From: Paradevosia shaoguanensis
GTDB lineage: Bacteria > Pseudomonadota > Alphaproteobacteria > Rhizobiales > Devosiaceae
Reading direction: 5' to 3'
Assembly: GCF_016801025.1 (NCBI RefSeq)
Contig: NZ_CP068983.1
Location: forward strand, 4,332,501-4,396,500
DNA: 64,000 nucleotides
Shown: piece by piece, positions 24,121 to 31,805 of the stretch
How the letters are laid out: every line of letters starts with the position of its first letter
Numbering within the stretch: position 1 is the first letter of the stretch
Notes under the pieces: generated by a model
Databases searched by the model: none
What the model saw: only the letters and a program-made list of their open reading frames with translations
What the model was told of the DNA's origin: nothing
Made by a program: the position numbers and the translations under genes

Positions 24121-25286
24121 GCTGCGACCTCAGCTTCCAGACCCAACATTTCCATGATTTCGGAGACGCGATGCGCAACGCTCGGCAGCTTCATCAGCTT
24201 GTTGGCGATGGCCTTGCGCTCATTTGCCGTGAGGGCGCGCGCGGCGAGGTTCCACCGAATGACGTCGGCGAGCGGATCGCTGCCGGCATATTCCGTGACG
24301 GGGTATTCAATCCCCAGCTCGCGGGCGATCGTGTAACGGGCCCGACCGTCGAGAACGTCATCGCCGATCTTGACGATGGAGCACTTCACACCGTTGGCGC
24401 GGATGTCATCCGACAGTTCGGCTCGGCCCGGCCCCCACAATTCAGGGAAGCAACGGGAGAGCTCATGCCAGCGAACCGGGGCAGTCGGGCAGCGCTCAAG
24501 CCAGGTGGCGCCCGGGGCGCGCGGCACTTCACGGCCAGCCGACGAGTTGTTGAGGGGAGCGACACCTGCGGATATGCCACCCCCCTCTCCTGCCAGCGTG
24601 CTTGGGGGCTCGGGGCTGGCGGGAATGGAATGGGTGAGGACGGGCGCTGCTCCACCAGCGGCTTCAACATTCCGCCCGTCCTCTGCGGAGGCCTTTTCAG
24701 GTTCCGCGCTCTGAACAGCCGTTTCCGGCTGAATTGGGTGCTGGCCTTCGTCGCCCTCCGCGCCAGCGAAAGAGGTGCAGCCCGGAGCATCGACGGAAGT
24801 GCTTTGGAGATCGATGGTGTCCGTGCACGACTGCTCAGCCGTTTCCGGCTGGGGTTCGTTGTTTGCACTTTCTGCAAAGAATTCGGTGCCTACGGGTTCG
24901 ATGATCTCGCCCGTGGCCATATCGATGGTCGCATCGCCAACCGACATGGTGGTACTGGCGCCGGTCGATGCCTGGAGATTGCGCAACGGATCGGACGCAT
25001 GCGTGTGCGTAGCACGCGGCGTGCCAACTCGACCCTTCGCGCTGTCGTAGGCTTCGAGGTAGAGATCGAAGATAGCCTCGGTCTCGTTGAGCTGATTAGG
25101 GTCGCTCGACCGTTTCTCGACATAGACCACCAGCTTGCCGAGCACCGTCTTATCAAAGCCGCTGCCCTTGGCCTCGGCATAGATTTCGCGGATATCGGCA
25201 TTGATCGCCTTCGCCTCTTCTTTGAGGCGCATGATGCGATCGACGAAGGCAACGATCTGATCCTGGGCGACGCTGTTGTCGGACAT
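24117..25286 (-). CDS. GapR (DUF2312)-ParB-like fusion protein
   Basis: 389 residues. Residues 5-80 match the GapR/DUF2312 pattern (VAQDQIVAFVDRIMRLKEE, IREIYAEAKGSGFD, AIFDLYLEAY); GapR binds overtwisted DNA ahead of replication forks and stimulates topoisomerases. A low-complexity linker (about 95-265) leads to a ParB/Srx-type domain (HELSRCFPELWGPGRAEL, ILDGRARY-like VLDGRARYTIARELGI, then ALTANERKAIANKLM). The junction is in one continuous frame. ATG 25286 overlaps the previous gene's stop. Probably a replication/partition or nucleoid-organising factor; the combination is unusual. Confidence 0.75.
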   Translation of the reverse strand: MSDNSVAQDQIVAFVDRIMRLKEEAKAINADIREIYAEAKGSGFDKTVLGKLVVYVEKRSSDPNQLNETEAIFDLYLEAYDSAKGRVGTPRATHTHASDPLRNLQASTGASTTMSVGDATIDMATGEIIEPVGTEFFAESANNEPQPETAEQSCTDTIDLQSTSVDAPGCTSFAGAEGDEGQHPIQPETAVQSAEPEKASAEDGRNVEAAGGAAPVLTHSIPASPEPPSTLAGEGGGISAGVAPLNNSSAGREVPRAPGATWLERCPTAPVRWHELSRCFPELWGPGRAELSDDIRANGVKCSIVKIGDDVLDGRARYTIARELGIEYPVTEYAGSDPLADVIRWNLAARALTANERKAIANKLMKLPSVAHRVSEIMEMLGLEAEVAA

Positions 25287-25600
25287 CAGAAACTGACCTC
25301 CTCGACTTCGGCGGGTACCCGATGATCGTCGCCGTTCCAGAAATCGACCTTGCGACCGCCGAAGTAATTCGCAGCATCATGCTTGCGCTGGCCGTTGCGC
25401 CGAACACCGGCGGTCGACTTCGACTGCCCCAACGAACGTCCGTGCTGATTGGCAAAGAACGCGACGCTCCCCGGATGGCCGCCGCTGGCGAGCGCGATCT
25501 GCCGCGCCGTCATGCCAAGTTCGATGCCTCCGTCGATCTGTGCCAATCGTTGCTCGGTGTTGGCGCGATACCACCAGCCTTCTCGAAGGGCTCGCGTCAT
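25286..25600 (-). CDS. Small HTH-like early protein
   Basis: 104 residues. The segment LAQIDGGIELGMTARQIALA followed by HPGSVAFFANQHG resembles a helix-turn-helix of GcrA-like spacing. Basic overall. It overlaps the Cro-like gene upstream by 4 bases and the fusion gene downstream by 3 bases, so it belongs to the leftward early operon. Probably DNA-binding; the family is not certain. Confidence 0.55.
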   Translation of the reverse strand: MTRALREGWWYRANTEQRLAQIDGGIELGMTARQIALASGGHPGSVAFFANQHGRSLGQSKSTAGVRRNGQRKHDAANYFGGRKVDFWNGDDHRVPAEVEEVSF

Positions 25601-25794
25601 GCCGCGACCTCGCGCTCTGCAAAGAAGTCCGCCGGCTGCACTTGGCCGCCGGTCGCCTCGCAGATTTCCTCGATGATCCCCTTCGTGAGGTTCTCACCGC
25701 GGATGTACCTATGAACCTGCGCCCGACTGCGCTTTATGCGCTTCGCAAACGCAGTGACCGTCGTATTGTCGCGGATGTAGGTTTCGAGCTTCAT
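25597..25794 (-). CDS. Cro-like HTH repressor
   Basis: 65 residues from ATG 25794, first gene of the leftward operon. TTVTAFAKRIKRSRAQVHRYIRGEN is an HTH of the Cro/C1 type. The start codon lies inside the palindromic operator 25794-25812. It diverges from the CI-like repressor, the classical lysis-lysogeny arrangement. The longer frame to 25830 would cover the operator and is not favoured. Confidence 0.75.
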   Translation of the reverse strand: MKLETYIRDNTTVTAFAKRIKRSRAQVHRYIRGENLTKGIIEEICEATGGQVQPADFFAEREVAA

Positions 25795-25812
25795 GTAACA
25801 ATATTTGCTACA
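25794..25812. promoter_or_regulatory. Immunity operator O1
   Basis: TGTAACA-ATATT-TGCTACA, 7-bp arms with one mismatch and a 5-base spacer. It overlaps the Cro-like start codon. The same motif occurs at 25837, 27226 and 27258. Confidence 0.75.
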
Positions 25813-25836
25813 CATAAAGCAGCGCGTCAAGTCATA

Positions 25837-25855
25837 TGTAACATTTTATGGCATA
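25837..25855. promoter_or_regulatory. Immunity operator O2 (weaker half)
   Basis: TGTAACA-TTTTA-TGGCATA: a consensus left arm with a degraded right arm, just upstream of the CI-like gene. Fits an autoregulatory, lower-affinity site. Confidence 0.55.
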
Positions 25856-25870
25856 GTCGAGAGGCCGGCC

Positions 25871-26602
25871 ATGCTCAATAAGTGTCGCATGGCTAATTGG
25901 CTCGCACCTTTTCTCGCAGTATCGAAGCTCTCGCAGGAGCAGCTGGCAGATGAACTCGGCGTGTCACGCGCGACGATCAACCGCTTGGCCAATGACCACT
26001 CGAAACTCAAGCTTGACCGTGCCCGCGAGATGGCGCGACTTCTCGGTACGACGGTTGAGGCCTTGATGCTGAATGATCCGAGCGCCGGTCAGGACAGCGA
26101 CCAAGCGGCCGAGATCAGACCTTCCGGTACTGGGCTGGTCCCGGCACATGTCGCCGGCACAGTTGAGGCTGGCGCATGGCGCGAGGTGGACGAGCTGGAC
26201 CAGTCCGATCTCCAGTGGATTTCGCTTCCGCCCGACCCGCGATTTCCGAATGTCACCCAAGAGGTCTACGAGGTCTCGGGTGACTCGATGAACAGCCTTG
26301 AGCCCTTTCCCATTCTGCCGGGATCACGAGTCGTGGCACTTCCCTATGAGGAAATTGCAGGCCGCGTCCCCTTGCGTGACCGCCTGGTGGTTGTGGTGCA
26401 GCGGACTCGCGACGGCGGGCATACCCGCGAACTCTCCATCAAGCAGGTTGAGTTCTATGGGGACCGGATCGAGTTTCACCCGCGCTCATCCAACTCCAAA
26501 CACAAGCCTATCGTGGTCCAGCACGATTCCTGGGCCGACAACGGGATAACTGTGGAGGTGAAGGCAGTAGTGACTCGAACCATGAACGAGCTACCGTTCT
26601 AG
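25871..26602 (+). CDS. CI-like repressor with S24 peptidase domain
   Basis: 243 residues from ATG 25871 (GAGAGG upstream). The HTH is LSQEQLADELGVSRATINRL (about 21-40). The C-terminal half has the S24 serine site GDSMNSL and a later ELSIKQVEFYG with the candidate catalytic Lys; HVAGTVEAG is a plausible Ala-Gly cleavage site. RecA-stimulated self-cleavage would allow SOS induction. It diverges from the Cro-like gene across operators O1 and O2. Confidence 0.85.
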   Translation: MLNKCRMANWLAPFLAVSKLSQEQLADELGVSRATINRLANDHSKLKLDRAREMARLLGTTVEALMLNDPSAGQDSDQAAEIRPSGTGLVPAHVAGTVEAGAWREVDELDQSDLQWISLPPDPRFPNVTQEVYEVSGDSMNSLEPFPILPGSRVVALPYEEIAGRVPLRDRLVVVVQRTRDGGHTRELSIKQVEFYGDRIEFHPRSSNSKHKPIVVQHDSWADNGITVEVKAVVTRTMNELPF

Positions 26603-26619
26603 CTACTGGCCCGAAAACT

Positions 26620-26916
26620 TCACCCCAGGTCTGGCACTTCACCGTAGGTCGCGATCACGACCGGATCGTCAAAGTCCCCGGTGGTCGCATCCCCCTGACG
26701 GGAGAATGCAATGACCGCCGGTCGCGTCGTGGAAATCCTCGCCGCCAACTTCTGGCAATCCTCATATGATCGCGCCATCTTGGGCTCATCTGGCACAAGC
26801 GAACCACGCTTGCCTCGTCGATACCCCTGCACGACGTACCAGGTCTCCGATCCGCCCTTTAACTTCGCGACAGGCACCTCTGCCCGATACTCCGGCTCCC
26901 TCGCGTCACGCTGCAC
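26620..26916 (-). CDS. Hypothetical early protein
   Basis: 98 residues, with ETWYVVQGYRRGKRGSLVPDE and RPAVIAFSRQGD. No motif known to me. It lies convergent to the repressor gene and overlaps the zinc-ribbon gene upstream by 11 bases, forming a two-gene leftward unit next to the immunity region. Confidence 0.5.
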   Translation of the reverse strand: MQRDAREPEYRAEVPVAKLKGGSETWYVVQGYRRGKRGSLVPDEPKMARSYEDCQKLAARISTTRPAVIAFSRQGDATTGDFDDPVVIATYGEVPDLG

Positions 26917-27130
26917 GGCTCGCCTCCATTATCTTGAAGGCGACGATCTCGGCATAAACGGCTTCGCATTTTGGGCAGCGAAACACCAAGTCGCGCACGA
27001 AGGCGCTCTCGATGAGTTCCTCCCCGTCTAGAGGAACCTCGTCGCCAGCCGGAATCGGCAGGTCCTGCTGGTACATCTTCAGGCAGTGGCTGCACCGAAC
27101 GTGCAGAAGAATTGATCTCGCGTCACACAT
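26906..27130 (-). CDS. Small zinc-ribbon protein in the immunity region
   Basis: 74 residues from ATG 27130. CSHC near residue 14 and FRCPKC near 50 make a four-cysteine ribbon. It is transcribed away from the rightward early promoter, with about 95 bases between, so operator O3 may also affect it. Function unknown. Confidence 0.6.
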   Translation of the reverse strand: MCDARSILLHVRCSHCLKMYQQDLPIPAGDEVPLDGEELIESAFVRDLVFRCPKCEAVYAEIVAFKIMEASRAA

Positions 27131-27225
27131 AAACGCCCCCAATTTGTTCTTGTTATGTTCTCATTGAGACTCGATTTCGACAGCTTGTCGAATCGAATCT
27201 GTCGCCCCTATGGCAATTTTCCACA

Positions 27226-27244
27226 TGTAGCAGTTTTTGCTACA
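27226..27244. promoter_or_regulatory. Operator O3 (perfect dyad)
   Basis: TGTAGCA-GTTTT-TGCTACA, a perfect 7-bp inverted repeat with 5-base spacer, immediately upstream of the -35 box of the rightward promoter. Confidence 0.8.
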
Positions 27245-27250
27245 TCTTGC

Positions 27251-27278
27251 TTGACAGTGTCGCATTTATTGTTACATT
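27251..27278 (+). promoter_or_regulatory. Rightward early promoter (PR-like)
   Basis: TTGACA (27251-27256), 16-base spacer, TACATT (27273-27278). The -10 box is covered by operator O4. It drives the recombination and integration genes. Confidence 0.65.
27258..27276. promoter_or_regulatory. Operator O4
   Basis: TGTCGCA-TTTAT-TGTTACA, the same 19-base pattern, lying between -35 and -10 of the rightward promoter. Its centre is 32 bases from that of O3, close to three helical turns. Confidence 0.65.
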
Positions 27279-27309
27279 TTTCTCCATCAGATCACCGATG
27301 GAGACCGAC

Positions 27310-27651
27310 ATGGCCGCCGAAATCACAGTACGAGTTGGAACGGACCGTAGTGGCAAGACGCGCGATCTCATGCTCTTCGTGGCGCTGCCCGATGGTCGCG
27401 AGGTCGTTTGCGACCTCTGCGAGTGCAGTTGGGCCGCTGAATACATCAAGGGCCGGACCGGCATCGACGCGACCGAGGCGATTGTTGCTGCCATCGAGCG
27501 CGACGCGGTGCCGAGCATCTATCAGCATGTCGACGCCGACGCGCTGAACTTCGCTGCATTCCATCGCGCCCGGCTCGACGCCGAGGCCGGGCTGGTCGCC
27601 CTCGACGGCGCGATTGCTGCCATCCCCTCCCTCTTCCCGGTGGAGGCGTAG
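27310..27651 (+). CDS. Hypothetical first gene of rightward operon
   Basis: 113 residues from ATG 27310, which has GGAG six bases upstream; an ATG at 27298 is the alternative. Contains CDLCECSW and acidic helical parts. No family recognised. It is under the O3/O4-controlled promoter and its stop overlaps the next start. Confidence 0.6.
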   Translation: MAAEITVRVGTDRSGKTRDLMLFVALPDGREVVCDLCECSWAAEYIKGRTGIDATEAIVAAIERDAVPSIYQHVDADALNFAAFHRARLDAEAGLVALDGAIAAIPSLFPVEA

Positions 27652-27927
27652 ATGGCACGCGAAGCGAAACATACGCCCGGGCCGTGGGGCTACGAACGCA
27701 TCACGACCAGCGGCATCGACAAGTTTGCGATCACGGCGCCGCATGCTTGCATGACGGCCAGCAGTCCACTTGCGACTGTGTCGGATGTTTTAGGGGATGG
27801 CGAACCGGATGCCCGCCTGATCGCAGCCGCTCCTGAAATGTTGGAAGCGCTACGTGGCCTGCTGAACGGAGACGTTAGAGCAATTGCCCTTGGCGAAGCT
27901 GCCATCGCAAAGGCGGAGGGCAAGTGA
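27652..27927 (+). CDS. HTPGPW-motif phage protein
   Basis: 91 residues. KHTPGPWGYE near the start and DARLIAAAPEMLEALRGL near the end are the two hallmark blocks of a widespread family of small phage proteins of unknown function, usually found in early operons. It is followed by an overlapping membrane peptide gene. Confidence 0.7.
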   Translation: MAREAKHTPGPWGYERITTSGIDKFAITAPHACMTASSPLATVSDVLGDGEPDARLIAAAPEMLEALRGLLNGDVRAIALGEAAIAKAEGK

Positions 27928-28025
27928 TGGAACGCATCACCATCGCAGCCTACTCGGCCATGCTGCTGGTCGCGGCGACCACGTTCTGCGCCGCCGTCAT
28001 CGTCGGAGGCTGGAATGGCTTCTGA
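27927..28025 (+). CDS. 32-residue membrane peptide
   Basis: ATG 27927 overlaps the stop of the preceding gene (TGATG). One hydrophobic helix (SAMLLVAATTFCAAVIVGG). It ends 10 bases inside the next gene. Function unknown. Confidence 0.5.
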   Translation: MERITIAAYSAMLLVAATTFCAAVIVGGWNGF

Positions 28026-28215
28026 TCGCCTCCCCAGACCGACGCTCCGCGTTCACATCACCGATCGCGGCACCGGCATCCTCGTCAAGGACGAGGCGCC
28101 GGCCGAGTTCCCCAAGTCCCTGCCCTGGCGCGAATTCATCGCCATGGCCCTCATCTGCGCCCTCACCGGCTTCGGTGTGTACGTGGCGCTCGCTTTCCGC
28201 ACTGGAGGTCTGTGA
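28015..28215 (+). CDS. Small single-pass membrane protein
   Basis: 66 residues with a C-terminal helix (MALICALTGFGVYVALAF) preceded by a charged N-terminal part. Overlaps the membrane peptide gene by 11 bases and touches the Gp157 start at 28215. Could be a small phage-exclusion or inhibitor protein, but nothing specific shows it. Confidence 0.55.
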   Translation: MASDRLPRPTLRVHITDRGTGILVKDEAPAEFPKSLPWREFIAMALICALTGFGVYVALAFRTGGL

Positions 28216-28733
28216 TGACCGAAGTCGAATTCAAGGTTCGGCGGCAGACCGAGGCCGCGAAGCTGCTGCTTGTGTCGCTCCACGAAGCTGGAGCGGCTGA
28301 CGATGAAGAGCTGCGCGCCGATGCAATCGACGGCGAAACCGATCTGAATGAAGCTCTCGCGGCCGCGCTGGCGGAGATCGACGAGCGCGAAATCCTGATC
28401 AAAGGCCTTAAGGCCAAGGAAGGGGAATTCGCTGAACGCCGCGACCGCGAGGAGCGAAGCGTCGAGCGCATTCGCACTCTCATCGAACAGGCGTTGCTCA
28501 CTGCTGAGCTGCCGAGCATGAAGCTGCCGACGGCCACTCTATCGATAGCGCGCCGTAAGCCTGGCGTCGTCGTCACCAACGAAGCGGATATCCCGTCTCG
28601 CTTTTGGGTCATCCCCGATCCGCAGCCGAAACTGGACAAGAAGGCCTTGGCCGATGCCTTGGCCGCCAACGAGAACGTGCCAGGCGCGTCCCTGGACAAC
28701 GGTACCGTGTCCCTCACCATTCGGAGGAAGTAG
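28215..28733 (+). CDS. Siphovirus Gp157-like protein
   Basis: 172 residues from ATG 28215. A long acidic coiled coil (about 40-105, LAEIDEREILIKGLKAKEGE) precedes LPTATLSIARRKPGVVVTNE and IPSRFWV, then DKKALADALAANENVPGA, the conserved C-terminal half of Gp157. Members often accompany phage annealases, as here with the Bet-like gene four bases downstream. Some have been linked to phage resistance. Confidence 0.8.
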   Translation: MTEVEFKVRRQTEAAKLLLVSLHEAGAADDEELRADAIDGETDLNEALAAALAEIDEREILIKGLKAKEGEFAERRDREERSVERIRTLIEQALLTAELPSMKLPTATLSIARRKPGVVVTNEADIPSRFWVIPDPQPKLDKKALADALAANENVPGASLDNGTVSLTIRRK

Positions 28734-28736
28734 GCG

Positions 28737-29699
28737 ATGAACGCCATCACTCAGTTTGCCTACACCAGCTCCCAGCTTGCGGTCATCAAGCAATCGGTCG
28801 CCAAGGAATGCAACGGCGAGGAGTTCAATCTCTTCATGGAAGCGGCCCGCTCCTACGGGCTCGACCCTTTCCGCCGGCAGATCATTCCTCTGGTGTTCAA
28901 CAAGGATGCCAAGGACCAGTCTAGGCGCCGCATGTCGATCGTCGTCTCGCGCGACGGCCTGAGGGTCGTTGCGCAGCGGTGCGGTAACTACCGCCCCGCG
29001 TCTGAGCCTGCAGAGATCATCTACGACGAAGACCTTAAGGGGCCAACCAACCCCAAGGGCATCGTCATGGCCCGTGTATACCTCTGGCAGCAGGACAAGC
29101 GCGGCGACTGGTTCAAGGTCGTTGGCGAGGCCATGTGGGACGAGTTCGCCCCCCTGTCATACCCTGCCGATGCATGGGAGTGGCACGACACTGGGGAAGT
29201 CTACGAGGACAGCGGGAAATCGAAGAAAGCCAAGCGCCTAAAACCCGGCGCCCTCCAGGTCCTCGACGGCTCTGGCAACTGGCCGAAGATGCCCGTCGTG
29301 ATGATCACCAAATGCGCCGAGGCCCAGGCTCTGCGTGCTGGCTGGCCGGAACAGTTCGGCGGCATTTATGCCGAAGAAGAAATGGACCGCGCCAAGGTCA
29401 TTGACGCGACCGCTACGGAGATCGTCGAGGCCGAGCGCGAAGAACAGCGCATGCGCGCCATTGGCGCAAACGACAGCATCGTCGTCACCTGGGGCGACAA
29501 CTGGCAGCTCGACAGCGTGCCGGTTGGCCAGTTCTTCGACCGCGCCGCCGAGTTCGTTCAGCAAGAGGAGCCTGCACAGGTTTCCCGTTGGGCCTCGGCT
29601 AACCAGGTCGGTCTCCGCCAGTTCTGGGCCAAGCACCCCAGCGATGCCCTTGAGCTCAAAAAGCTCATCGAAGGCAAGACCGCGCCCGTTGCGGCGTAA
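28737..29699 (+). CDS. bet: Bet/RecT-family ssDNA-annealing protein
   Basis: 320 residues. EFNLFMEAARSYGLDPFRRQI (28-48) and MSIVVSRDGLRVVAQR (66-81) are the Redbeta signature, followed by PVVMITKCAEAQALRAGWPEQFGG. It anneals single strands during phage recombination and replication. Nuclease genes at 30404 and 31096 may partner it. The last 100 residues are an acidic, less conserved tail. Confidence 0.88.
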   Translation: MNAITQFAYTSSQLAVIKQSVAKECNGEEFNLFMEAARSYGLDPFRRQIIPLVFNKDAKDQSRRRMSIVVSRDGLRVVAQRCGNYRPASEPAEIIYDEDLKGPTNPKGIVMARVYLWQQDKRGDWFKVVGEAMWDEFAPLSYPADAWEWHDTGEVYEDSGKSKKAKRLKPGALQVLDGSGNWPKMPVVMITKCAEAQALRAGWPEQFGGIYAEEEMDRAKVIDATATEIVEAEREEQRMRAIGANDSIVVTWGDNWQLDSVPVGQFFDRAAEFVQQEEPAQVSRWASANQVGLRQFWAKHPSDALELKKLIEGKTAPVAA

Positions 29700-29756
29700 C
29701 CCATTCCCACCAGCAAGGGCGGCGGGTCAGCTTAACAAGCGCCGCCGAGTTATTCG

Positions 29757-29966
29757 ATGAGCCCGTCTGAGGATCACGTGAAGGCTGCGGAGCAGGCGTT
29801 GAGCGCCATCCGCACGGCCGACGACTACGACCGCTGGCACGACACGTACGCCCATGGTGAGCAGTACGTCGAACTGCCCGACGCCTATGCAGCCCGCATC
29901 GAGCAGTTGGCCCAGCGGGGCCGCGAGCGGGCGATGAGCCACACTTTCCCGTTGCTGGCGGGCTGA
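29757..29966 (+). CDS. Hypothetical small early protein
   Basis: 69 residues, acidic and helical (DDYDRWHDTYAHGEQYVELP). No family recognised. Between bet and ninB, with 3 bases to the latter, so clearly within the recombination operon. Confidence 0.55.
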   Translation: MSPSEDHVKAAEQALSAIRTADDYDRWHDTYAHGEQYVELPDAYAARIEQLAQRGRERAMSHTFPLLAG

Positions 29967-29969
29967 CCC

Positions 29970-30404
29970 ATGAGCGATCGCCAGTCCTTCGTGCTCATCA
30001 ACGACCATGTGCGGGGCAACGCCATGCGTGCCCTGCGCGACGCGGCGCCGAATAGCCGCGTCACCGTTGCCCCGCCTCAGCGGAGCCTAGACCAAAATGC
30101 GAAGCTGCACGCTATCCTGACGGACCTATCGCGGTCGGGCATCGAGTGGGCCGGCGCTCAGCGTACCGTGGATGAATGGAAGGTGCTCATGGTGTCGGGC
30201 CACGCCGTCGCCACCGGCGCAAAAGCCGAAGTGGTGCCCGGGATCGAAGGCGAGTTCGTGCCGATCCGCGAGAGCACGGCCAGCATGTCGGTGGCGCGGG
30301 CGGCGAGCCTCATCACCTACATTCTCGCCTTCTGCGACATGAACGGTGTCGAGCTGCACGAAACCCGGCGCGGTGGCTTCCTCGATGGCGCGAGGGCGGC
30401 CTGA
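29970..30404 (+). CDS. ninB: NinB-like recombination protein
   Basis: 144 residues. PQRSLDQNAKLHAILTDLSR (36-55) and WKVLMVSG, with a C-terminal FCDMNGVELHE, match the NinB family of lambdoid phages, which binds ssDNA and acts like Orf/RecFOR loading factors. The stop overlaps the next start by one base. Confidence 0.8.
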   Translation: MSDRQSFVLINDHVRGNAMRALRDAAPNSRVTVAPPQRSLDQNAKLHAILTDLSRSGIEWAGAQRTVDEWKVLMVSGHAVATGAKAEVVPGIEGEFVPIRESTASMSVARAASLITYILAFCDMNGVELHETRRGGFLDGARAA

Positions 30405-31099
30405 TGCCAGCTTATCGCAGCAGTGCCGAGGCCGAAGTGCGTGATGCCGTCGTGGAAAGACTTCGGCTAATCCGCCCCCAAGCCAGGATAATCCACGAAA
30501 TAAACGTGAGCACCTATGGCCCCAATCGCATTGACGTGCTGGCCGTAAGCCCGGCCGAGATCGTTGCTGTCGAGGTGAAGTCGGCAAGGGACAAACTGGA
30601 CCGCCTGCCGAGCCAGATCAAAAGCATGATGGGATGCGCCCACCATGTCGTCGCGGCCCTTCACGAGAAATTCCTTGTCGAGCGAGAGACAGGTGTACAC
30701 GCAGCGCACTACCAGCGCGACGGACGGTACTATTTCCGCGACCTTCCCGAGAACACCGGCATCAGACATCCTGTTCTTGCTTGGATTTTCCCCGAGAAAC
30801 GTCGGGCAATGAAATCCGTGGTAGAGGGCGGCGTCGACTACACGGCCTACTGGAGCCAGCCCGACCAAACCTACGAGGAAACACTACCAGCCGCAGCCTT
30901 GGAAATCCTATGGCGCGATGAGCTCGCCGAGCTTTGCGGGAGCCTCGGTGTTCCCTCGGGGCGCCGCTCGAACATGTCGGACATGGCGCGCGCCCTGCGC
31001 TGGCATTGCAGCGGCAAGGAACTGACGAAGGGCATTTGCTCCGCGTTGCGGGCTCGCCGCTGCGTCGAGGCCGACCCTGAAATCGAGGCTGCCGCATGA
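30404..31099 (+). CDS. PD-(D/E)XK-type nuclease
   Basis: 231 residues from ATG 30404, overlapping the NinB stop. IHEINVSTYGPNRIDVLAVS followed by IVAVEVKSARDKLDRLPSQI gives the D and E-x-K residues of a PD-(D/E)XK nuclease (MmcB/VRR-NUC-like arrangement). The C-terminal part is helical with SGKELTKGICSALRARRC. As the only nuclease between bet and a YbcO gene it may resect or process ends for annealing. Confidence 0.65.
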   Translation: MPAYRSSAEAEVRDAVVERLRLIRPQARIIHEINVSTYGPNRIDVLAVSPAEIVAVEVKSARDKLDRLPSQIKSMMGCAHHVVAALHEKFLVERETGVHAAHYQRDGRYYFRDLPENTGIRHPVLAWIFPEKRRAMKSVVEGGVDYTAYWSQPDQTYEETLPAAALEILWRDELAELCGSLGVPSGRRSNMSDMARALRWHCSGKELTKGICSALRARRCVEADPEIEAAA

Positions 31100-31569
31100 C
31101 CCCGCGCCAACGCCTCGAGCCCATCCGTTCCAACAAGTACCTCTCGGCCGCCAAGGGCCAGCCGTGCCAGCTTCGCTTCGCCGGCATCTGCCTCGACCCT
31201 TCCGGCCTTGGCCACGAAACCACCGTGTTCGCCCATTTCCGGCACGGCAAGGGTATGGGCCAGAAGGCGCACGACTTCGACGGCGCCGACGCCTGCGCCA
31301 ATTGCCATCGCTTCCTCGACGAGGGTTGGAGCGGCAAGGTCAGCTACGCCATCGTCCTCGAGACAATGCTGCGAGGCCTGGAGCGCACGCTGGAGAACCG
31401 TATCAGGCGCGGCGTGCTGGTGATGCCGATCACCATCGAAACGCCGGCTAGCGCCCGCCCTATCAAGTCGCGCAAGCCCCGCGAGGAGCGCCAGCGCATT
31501 CCCAGATCGCAAAACCCATGGCCGCAAGGGAGGAAGATCCCGACGCGGCAGAAGGAGCGGACATCGTGA
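31096..31569 (+). CDS. YbcO-type nuclease (DUF1364)
   Basis: 157 residues. SNKYLSAAKGQPCQLRFAGI, ETTVFAHFRHGKGMGQKAHD and DACANCHRFLDE are the conserved blocks of the DUF1364/YbcO family, HNH-like nucleases of lambdoid phages found beside NinB and RusA genes. The C-terminal 40 residues are basic and Pro/Arg-rich. ATGA overlap with the upstream nuclease. Confidence 0.8.
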   Translation: MTPRQRLEPIRSNKYLSAAKGQPCQLRFAGICLDPSGLGHETTVFAHFRHGKGMGQKAHDFDGADACANCHRFLDEGWSGKVSYAIVLETMLRGLERTLENRIRRGVLVMPITIETPASARPIKSRKPREERQRIPRSQNPWPQGRKIPTRQKERTS

Positions 31570-31805
31570 CTAAGCTCATCTCGCCAGACACCATCAGCTT
31601 CCGCGCCACCGTCACCGAGGAAGAAATTCGCGAGCGCATGGCCTCTGAGGTGCTGGAGCAGATCGGAGGCCTCGATCCCAACGGCAAGCCGTTCCCGGGC
31701 ATCAAGGTCAGGGTGAACCGCGGCACGGGGCGCGGCGGCGGCTACACGATCGATGTCTCTGGCCCGGCGCCCGCGCGCATCTACCTGCCGAAAGGTGGCG
31801 ATTGA
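31566..31805 (+). CDS. Hypothetical small protein
   Basis: 79 residues from GTG 31566, which overlaps the preceding TGA (GTGA) and has AAGGAG eight bases upstream; an ATG at 31518 would overlap the nuclease gene by 52 bases. Contains DTISFRATVTEEEIRERMA and RVNRGTGRGGGYTIDV. No family recognised. Confidence 0.55.
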   Translation: MTKLISPDTISFRATVTEEEIRERMASEVLEQIGGLDPNGKPFPGIKVRVNRGTGRGGGYTIDVSGPAPARIYLPKGGD

